A DNA stretch of 64,000 nt. It comes from Archivesica marissinica. Its lineage: Eukaryota > Mollusca > Bivalvia > Venerida > Vesicomyidae. Each line of letters opens with the position of its first letter. Position 1 is the stretch's first letter. The DNA is taken from assembly GCA_014843695.1 (NCBI GenBank), contig CM026403.1:74001688-74065687 (forward strand), given 5' to 3'. Positions 59,241 through 64,000 of this stretch are shown piece after piece. The notes below the pieces were generated by a model. The model searched no databases. It worked only from the letters and a program-made list of their open reading frames with translations, and was not told where the DNA came from. The translations under genes and the position numbers were made by a program.

Positions 59241-59790
59241 TGACATATTAATTATGCGGTGACCTATTTTACACATGCTGACCTACTTCACATGTGGTGA
59301 CCTATTGTTGCATATGCCTACCAACTTTATAACCAGTGACCTATTTACATATGCTGACCTACTTCAGATGCAGGGAGCAATTATACATGCCTTGTAGAGG
59401 TAAAGTTAGAAATACCTATTAGTTACATACACTACCTGCGCCCTGCACTTTTTTCAGTCTGGGGGAAACACTAGTTTGGAGAATTTGTGTTATTTTTAGA
59501 CAATGGACAAGTGGTTTGGCTGAAGAAGAATTTTGAAAGCGATATTAAAAGAACCAATCATTTGACATTTCGGAGTGCCATCTTGGATGACAAAATGTGA
59601 TTTTGACAGCAGGACAATATTCGCTCAAAAATAAAATTTGATCCCGAGGTCACCATTTGAACAACTTTGAAGAGCATTGTACATCGATCATTCCTACCCA
59701 ACATTTGGCAAAATCCAGCTGGCGGTTCGTGAGAAGATTTTTTAAGATTTGTGTTATTTTTAGACAGTGGCCATCTTGGATTAAGTAACG
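59241..59790. other. Intergenic sequence without a gene
   Basis: Contains a short near-repeat of GTGTTATTTTTAGACA (59,488 and 59,751) and degenerate edges of the 28-bp array. Nothing else is supported. Confidence 0.4.
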
Positions 59791-60039
59791 CAGGGTTCCC
59801 TCTGTCTGAATGTTTTTCAATTGGTGACAGAAGTGGCGCAGACAAACACTGGAGCCAATTTAGAAAACTTGGAGCCAACTAAGAGCCATATAGTTCACAA
59901 ATAAATATTTGAAGTCATGAATTTGACAAAACATGTGTCCAAAAAAAAAAAGGTGCGCCAAATATTTTTGCCAATTCACAAAATTTAGCGCCAATATTTG
60001 TTTTTTTGTCGCTATTGGCGACTGATGGCGAGAAACCTG
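59791..60039. mobile_element. MITE family C with a perfect 6-bp target duplication
   Basis: Starts CAGGGTTCCCTCTGTCTG; the right end, inverted, reads CAGGTTTCTCGCCATCAG. GTAACG flanks both sides exactly (59,785-59,790 and 60,040-60,045). Non-coding, 249 bp, with an A run at about 59,940. Confidence 0.9.
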
Positions 60040-60045
60040 GTAACG

Positions 60046-60622
60046 ACATTATTTTAACCATATTTTAATCCCCATCATGGTCATAAATGGTGGATACAAA
60101 CCCAATGGTTACTGAGAAGACTATAGACAAACACATATGTAATAATTGTCTCCATTAAAGTGCGAAAATGGAGTTACGACCATTTGACTCCCAACCCACG
60201 ATATATCTCATTAAACTAAATGTTGCAGCTGTTTTATAAAACCAGTCTTTTTGAGGAATAGGCCATAACGCCATTTGGATTTAACTAACACCGTTTTCAA
60301 ACTAGACCGGTAGAAAACAACTTGATTGACAAAAGCATTCTTTATCTACTATGACGATATGCGTGAGGATATATCATTTAAGTAAGAACCTTGCTCGTGT
60401 TACCAGCTGAAAGGGCCAGTCATTTCTGAGACTTAATTCAGTACTTCCCGAAACCCATCCTTGCAGGCCAGGCTGATGGGCAATCGGTAACCAATATTGA
60501 ACTAGCTGTCGGCTCACCAACAGAATGAATCCCTGACACAGTTTGAACATTCAAACACTCGCTTAGTTGGTGGTGGATGCAGAAACCACTATGCCATGGA
60601 GACACCACGACTTAATACTCAC
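60046..60622. other. Sequence downstream of the RS-protein exon 3 donor
   Basis: Probably intron of the RS-protein gene at least near 60,622. No further exon is recognisable by eye. Confidence 0.4.
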
Positions 60623-61040
60623 AGATGAAACCTGCTTCTGAGGTTGCACCGGTTCTGGTTCAGTAGTTCCGTTTACTTCCTCCTTTGAAGTGGTTGGGGT
60701 AGCGTCCCCTGATACAGATGTTGTTTCCCCTTGTATCGGAGTAGCCTCCCTTGATTCACTGTTATTACTGGGAGAGGCTTGCCTGCTTCGGATTGCCGAT
60801 ACACGACTATTGCTTGAACATGACCTAGACCTTGCTGGCGACCGTGACCTTGATAATGCTAGCTTCAGTGTTTCTGGAGAAAATGAACGTGACCTTGACT
60901 TGGTACGTGACCTTGACTTGCTACGTGGGGCGGTGGAGTGACAACTCTCACTAGATTCAGATCTGCTGTGCTTGCGTTGAGAATGTACACTGTTACTTGT
61001 CTGATATTCGGAGTTTATGTCTGGTGGTTCATGTGGAGAT
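60623..61040 (-). CDS. RS-rich nuclear protein, third visible exon
   Basis: Acceptor TGCATTACAG, then one base completing Arg, SPHEPPDINSEYQTSN, RKHSRSESSESC, SKSRSRTKSRSRSFSPETLK, SRSRSPARSRSCSS, and a Thr/Ser/Glu-rich tail (TTSVSGDATPTTSKEEVNG) rich in possible phosphorylation sites. It ends on a codon boundary at donor GTGAGT. SR dipeptides are typical of pre-mRNA splicing or nuclear speckle proteins. No RNA-recognition motif is visible in the three exons, so I cannot name the family. It continues left of this exon. Confidence 0.82.
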
Positions 61041-61324
61041 CTGTAATGCACAATTATAAAGTAAGACAATATTTCAATATCCGGCTAATGAGGATAATAC
61101 AGAAGCATTATCACTGAGCCACATGCAGGAATTAACCAATTAGGCCTATGGCTTGCGTGGTTAACTTTTCCTTCCTAAAATGCTGAGTCATGTTAGAAAT
61201 AATCATATTTTATTGTTCGATTCATATTTACATTGAATACAAAACGTGTTAATAAGAATGAAAAGTAAAAACTGGCCGGGCCTCAAATTCTAGCAACATC
61301 AGTTACGACCAATCACATCCCTAC

Positions 61325-61549
61325 CTGTGAGGAGATTCCTTGCAAACTGTGTTGTCAATGATCTGACCAGGTTCCGGGGAGCTGTCACGCATTTCTCCCT
61401 CTTCCAATGGCTCTACTATGTCCTCCACAATCCCTGCAGGGGAGGTCATTCTGGCATCGTCGTCATCAGGAACTGTAACTGTATCTCTGACCTCTTCATG
61501 AACTGGAGACATAACTACTTCCTTTGGCTTCTTTTCTTTTGATCGTGAT
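61325..61549 (-). CDS. RS-rich nuclear protein, second visible exon
   Basis: Exon of 225 bases. The first base completes Gly, followed by SRSKEKKPKEVVMSPVHEEV, DDDDARMTSPAGIVEDIVEP and LEEGEMRDSSPEPGQIIDN, an acidic stretch with several SP sites, and it ends KESPH plus two bases of Arg at donor GTAGGG. Both phases agree with the neighbouring exons. The acceptor, TTCCTTCTTTTGTCAG, is the last member of the 25-bp tandem array at 61,546-61,985. Confidence 0.85.
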
Positions 61550-61985
61550 CTGACAAAAGAAGGAATCATTTTGTGATCTGGCAAAAGGAAACATTTTGTG
61601 ATCTGACAAAAGGAAACATTTTGTGATCTGACAAAAGGAGACATTTCGTGATCTGACAAAAGGAAACATTTCGTGATCTGACAAAAGGAAACATTTCGTG
61701 ATTTGACAAAAGGAAACATTTTGTGATCTGGCAAAAGGAAACATTTCGTGATCTGACAAAAGGAGACATTTCGTGATCTGACAAAAGGAAACATTTCGTG
61801 ATCTGACAAAAGGAAACATTTCGTGATCTGACAAAAGGAAACATTTCATGATCTGACAAAAGGAAACATTTCGTGATCTGACAAAAGGAAACATTTCATG
61901 ATCTGACAAAAGGAGACATTTCGTGATCTGACCAAAGGAAACATGTCATGATCTGCCAAAAGGAAACATTTCGTGATCTCACAAA
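61546..61985. repeat. 25-bp minisatellite made of a 3' splice junction
   Basis: About 17 units. On the gene (minus) strand each reads TTTCCTTTTGTCAG followed by ATCACGA and AATG. The authentic junction of the exon at 61,549 is TTTTGTCAG|ATCACGA, so the repeat contains the pyrimidine tract, AG and the first seven exon bases. Confidence 0.93.
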
Positions 61986-61987
61986 AG

Positions 61988-62405
61988 AATCTCTGCTCAT
62001 TCTCTCATAGTCTCAATCTCTGCTCATTCTCTCATAGTCTCAATCTCTGCTCATTCTCTCATTGACTCAATCTCTGCTCATTCTCTCATAGTCTCAATCT
62101 CTGCTCATAGTCTCAATCTCTGCTCATTCTCTCATTGACTCAATATTACTCATTATTCTCTCATTGACTCATTATTACTCATTATTCTCTCATTCTCTCA
62201 TTGACTCAATCACTTCTCATTGACTCAATATTACTCATTATTCTCTCATTGACTCATTATTACTCATTGACTCATTCTCTCATTGACTCAATCACTTCTC
62301 ATTCTCTCATTGACTCAATATTACTCATTATTCTCTCATTGACTCATTATTCTCTCATTGACTCATTATTCTCTCATTCTCTCATTGACTCAATATCTGC
62401 TCATT
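61988..62405. repeat. Degenerate TC-rich tandem repeat
   Basis: Irregular mixture of CTCATTCTCTCATTGACTCA, CAATCTCTGCTCATTC and ATTACTCATTATTCTC. It lies in the RS-gene intron. Confidence 0.88.
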
Positions 62406-62627
62406 GTCGAGCTCCACTTATTACCTCATTTTCTAGAGCTCTGTTCATTTTCTCTCTCGAGCTCTGCACATTGTCTCAATATTGTGATAACTATTTCTAT
62501 CAACATCATCCCGCAAACGATTTAAAACATATGAAATGGACACAAAATATTGTGCAGATGATCCAAGTTTAATAAATGACCTCTGAGGTCACTATAATCC
62601 CCAGTACATAAAATAAGACATACTCAC

Positions 62628-62894
62628 CCCGACCTAGACCGCTTCTTCTTTTTCTTAAAACTCTTCCTGTGTGTAGAATCATCTTTCTTCGATTTTGGTG
62701 ACCGTGATCGTTTCTTCTTCTTAGATTTTGACCTTAGCGGTGACCTTGAGCGAGACCGTTGTCTTGAGCTTCTATCTTTAGACCTTGACCGTGATCTATG
62801 CTTCAAACCGCCACTTTTTGAAGGTGACCTTGAGTGTCGACCTCTGACCTCCGTATATCTTGGCGGTGGTGGAGGCGGGAATCTTAATGGAGAC
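62628..62894 (-). CDS. RS-rich nuclear protein, first visible exon
   Basis: Acceptor TGTTTTAG, one base finishing a codon, then SPLRFPPPPPPRYTEVRGRH, SRSRSKDRSSRQRSRSRSPL, and the strongly basic KKKKRSRSPKSKK and KKKKKRSRSG. It ends with two bases of Gly at donor GTGAGT, in phase with the exon at 61,549. The mixture of Pro run, RS repeats and Lys runs suits a nuclear, speckle-localised protein. Earlier exons, with any folded domain, should lie right of 62,894, in or past the second gap. Confidence 0.83.
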
Positions 62895-62979
62895 CTAAAA
62901 CATTGAAGCATTTGCCGATGTTTCTAATATTGTGGACATATTCATACAAAATAATGGTCACAACGACTCATCTAATAAA

Positions 62980-63215
62980 CTTTGTTTGTTTGGGTTTTAC
63001 GCTTGCAGCAGCACCATTTTTGGCTATATCGCAGGCAGTTCATCTAACAACACCTTTCCTGGGCAGCGGTTAACCAGTATTTGGTGCACCAACTTCTGTA
63101 AGAAACTGACAACTTTTTCATATAAATGAGATACGGCCTGAGCGGGGCTCGAACATGTAACCATCAGTGATGATAGGCTACAGTGGTATCTAAATCAGTG
63201 ACCTTAACCATGGAG
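62980..63215 (-). mobile_element. SINE family S1 copy
   Basis: GGGTTTTACGCTTGCAGCAG, GGCTATATCGCAGGCAG, GGTTAACCAGTATTTGG and the tRNA-like head with GGGGCTCGAACATGTAACCA and CAGTGGTATCTAAATCAG. Confidence 0.85.
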
Positions 63216-63349
63216 GTGGACTGACTAATAAACTTGTAATAACGATACGACATCATTTGTTCATTCAGAGAAATAATCAATTTCAGGCCACAATTATTGT
63301 AACGGGGTGGTTCATTATCCTATCTTCATGCAAAAACGGTCTAATAAAC

Positions 63350-63502
63350 TTTGCTATGTCACTTTGACAGTGAGACACATTAATATTTTGCTATGTCACT
63401 TTGACAGTGATACACATTAATATTTTGCTATGTCACTTTGACAGTGATACACATTAATATTTTGCTATGTCACTTTGACAGTGAGACATATTAATATTTT
63501 GA
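63350..63502. repeat. 38-bp minisatellite, four units
   Basis: Units of TTTGCTATGTCACTTTGACA and GTGATACACATTAATAT; TCACT...AGTGA forms a small hairpin in each unit. Confidence 0.92.
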
Positions 63503-63557
63503 GTTATTTTTGAAATCTGAATATATTTGGCCAAGTTAAAGTTCATTATTTGGGGGG

Positions 63558-64000
63558 NNNNNNNNNNNNNNNNNNNNNNNNNNNNNNNNNNNNNNNNNNN
63601 NNNNNNNNNNNNNNNNNNNNNNNNNNNNNNNNNNNNNNNNNNNNNNNNNNNNNNNNNNNNNNNNNNNNNNNNNNNNNNNNNNNNNNNNNNNNNNNNNNNN
63701 NNNNNNNNNNNNNNNNNNNNNNNNNNNNNNNNNNNNNNNNNNNNNNNNNNNNNNNNNNNNNNNNNNNNNNNNNNNNNNNNNNNNNNNNNNNNNNNNNNNN
63801 NNNNNNNNNNNNNNNNNNNNNNNNNNNNNNNNNNNNNNNNNNNNNNNNNNNNNNNNNNNNNNNNNNNNNNNNNNNNNNNNNNNNNNNNNNNNNNNNNNNN
63901 NNNNNNNNNNNNNNNNNNNNNNNNNNNNNNNNNNNNNNNNNNNNNNNNNNNNNNNNNNNNNNNNNNNNNNNNNNNNNNNNNNNNNNNNNNNNNNNNNNNN
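63558..64000. other. Assembly gap to the window end
   Basis: Run of N preceded by a G run; at least 443 bases, continuing past the window. Confidence 0.99.

Noticed and set aside
62201..62572. Frame rich in SLTHYYSLTHSLIDS
   Set aside because: Translation of the degenerate TC-rich repeat within the RS-gene intron.

Overview
This window is animal nuclear DNA, most likely from a mollusc or a similar marine invertebrate. The grounds are spliced genes with GT/AG introns, a Yorkie/YAP gene, hAT and Tc1/mariner transposons, several tRNA-derived SINE families and very abundant minisatellites. The species call is an inference. Roughly 40% of the known bases are tandem repeats, and there are two runs of N (1,000 bases at 45,822-46,821, and 63,558 to the window end).

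Three host genes are visible. (1) The 5' half of a YAP1/Yorkie gene lies on the minus strand. Exon 1 (30,892-31,328) encodes the TEAD-binding region, four LATS-type HXRXXS sites and the first half of WW1. Exon 2 (6,453-6,706) encodes the rest of WW1 and all of WW2. The 24-kb intron between them holds a complete hAT transposon, a Tc1/mariner relic, many MITEs and SINEs and several minisatellites. Later exons lie left of the window. (2) The last coding exon of an unrecognised plus-strand gene (52,764-53,831) follows directly after a 5.8-kb minisatellite. (3) Three consecutive, phase-matched minus-strand exons (62,628-62,894, 61,325-61,549, 60,623-61,040) encode part of an RS-rich nuclear protein.

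The mobile elements tell the clearest story. Two hAT transposons with ZNF862-like transposases each sit inside a minisatellite: element 1 at 2,834-5,622 in a 40/36-bp array, and element 2 at 17,756-21,838 in a 25-bp array. Both have CAGGGC termini and short (5-6 bp) target duplications. Three MITE families with CAGG(G) termini (called A, B and C here), one TTAA-flanked piggyBac-like MITE family (D), tRNA SINEs (S1-S4) and LINE fragments fill most of the remaining space.

Layout: 1-6,450, two related minisatellite blocks split by hAT element 1 (YAP intron 2). 6,453-7,475, YAP exon 2 and two minisatellites. 7,476-30,891, YAP intron 1. 30,892-32,220, YAP exon 1 and 5' flank. 32,220-36,100, SINE/LINE/MITE cluster. 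36,150-52,668, two giant minisatellites separated by the assembly gap. 52,764-53,880, terminal exon of the unknown gene. 53,880-60,600, intergenic DNA with small tandem repeats and MITEs. 60,623-62,894, RS-protein exons. 62,980 to the end, SINE, small repeat and gap.

The most unusual signals are minisatellites that look like amplified pieces of functional ends. One is made of a 3' splice junction including exon bases (61,546-61,985), one of an acceptor-like tract beside YAP exon 2 (6,711-6,990), and one of the terminus of a TTAA MITE (24,174-24,440).
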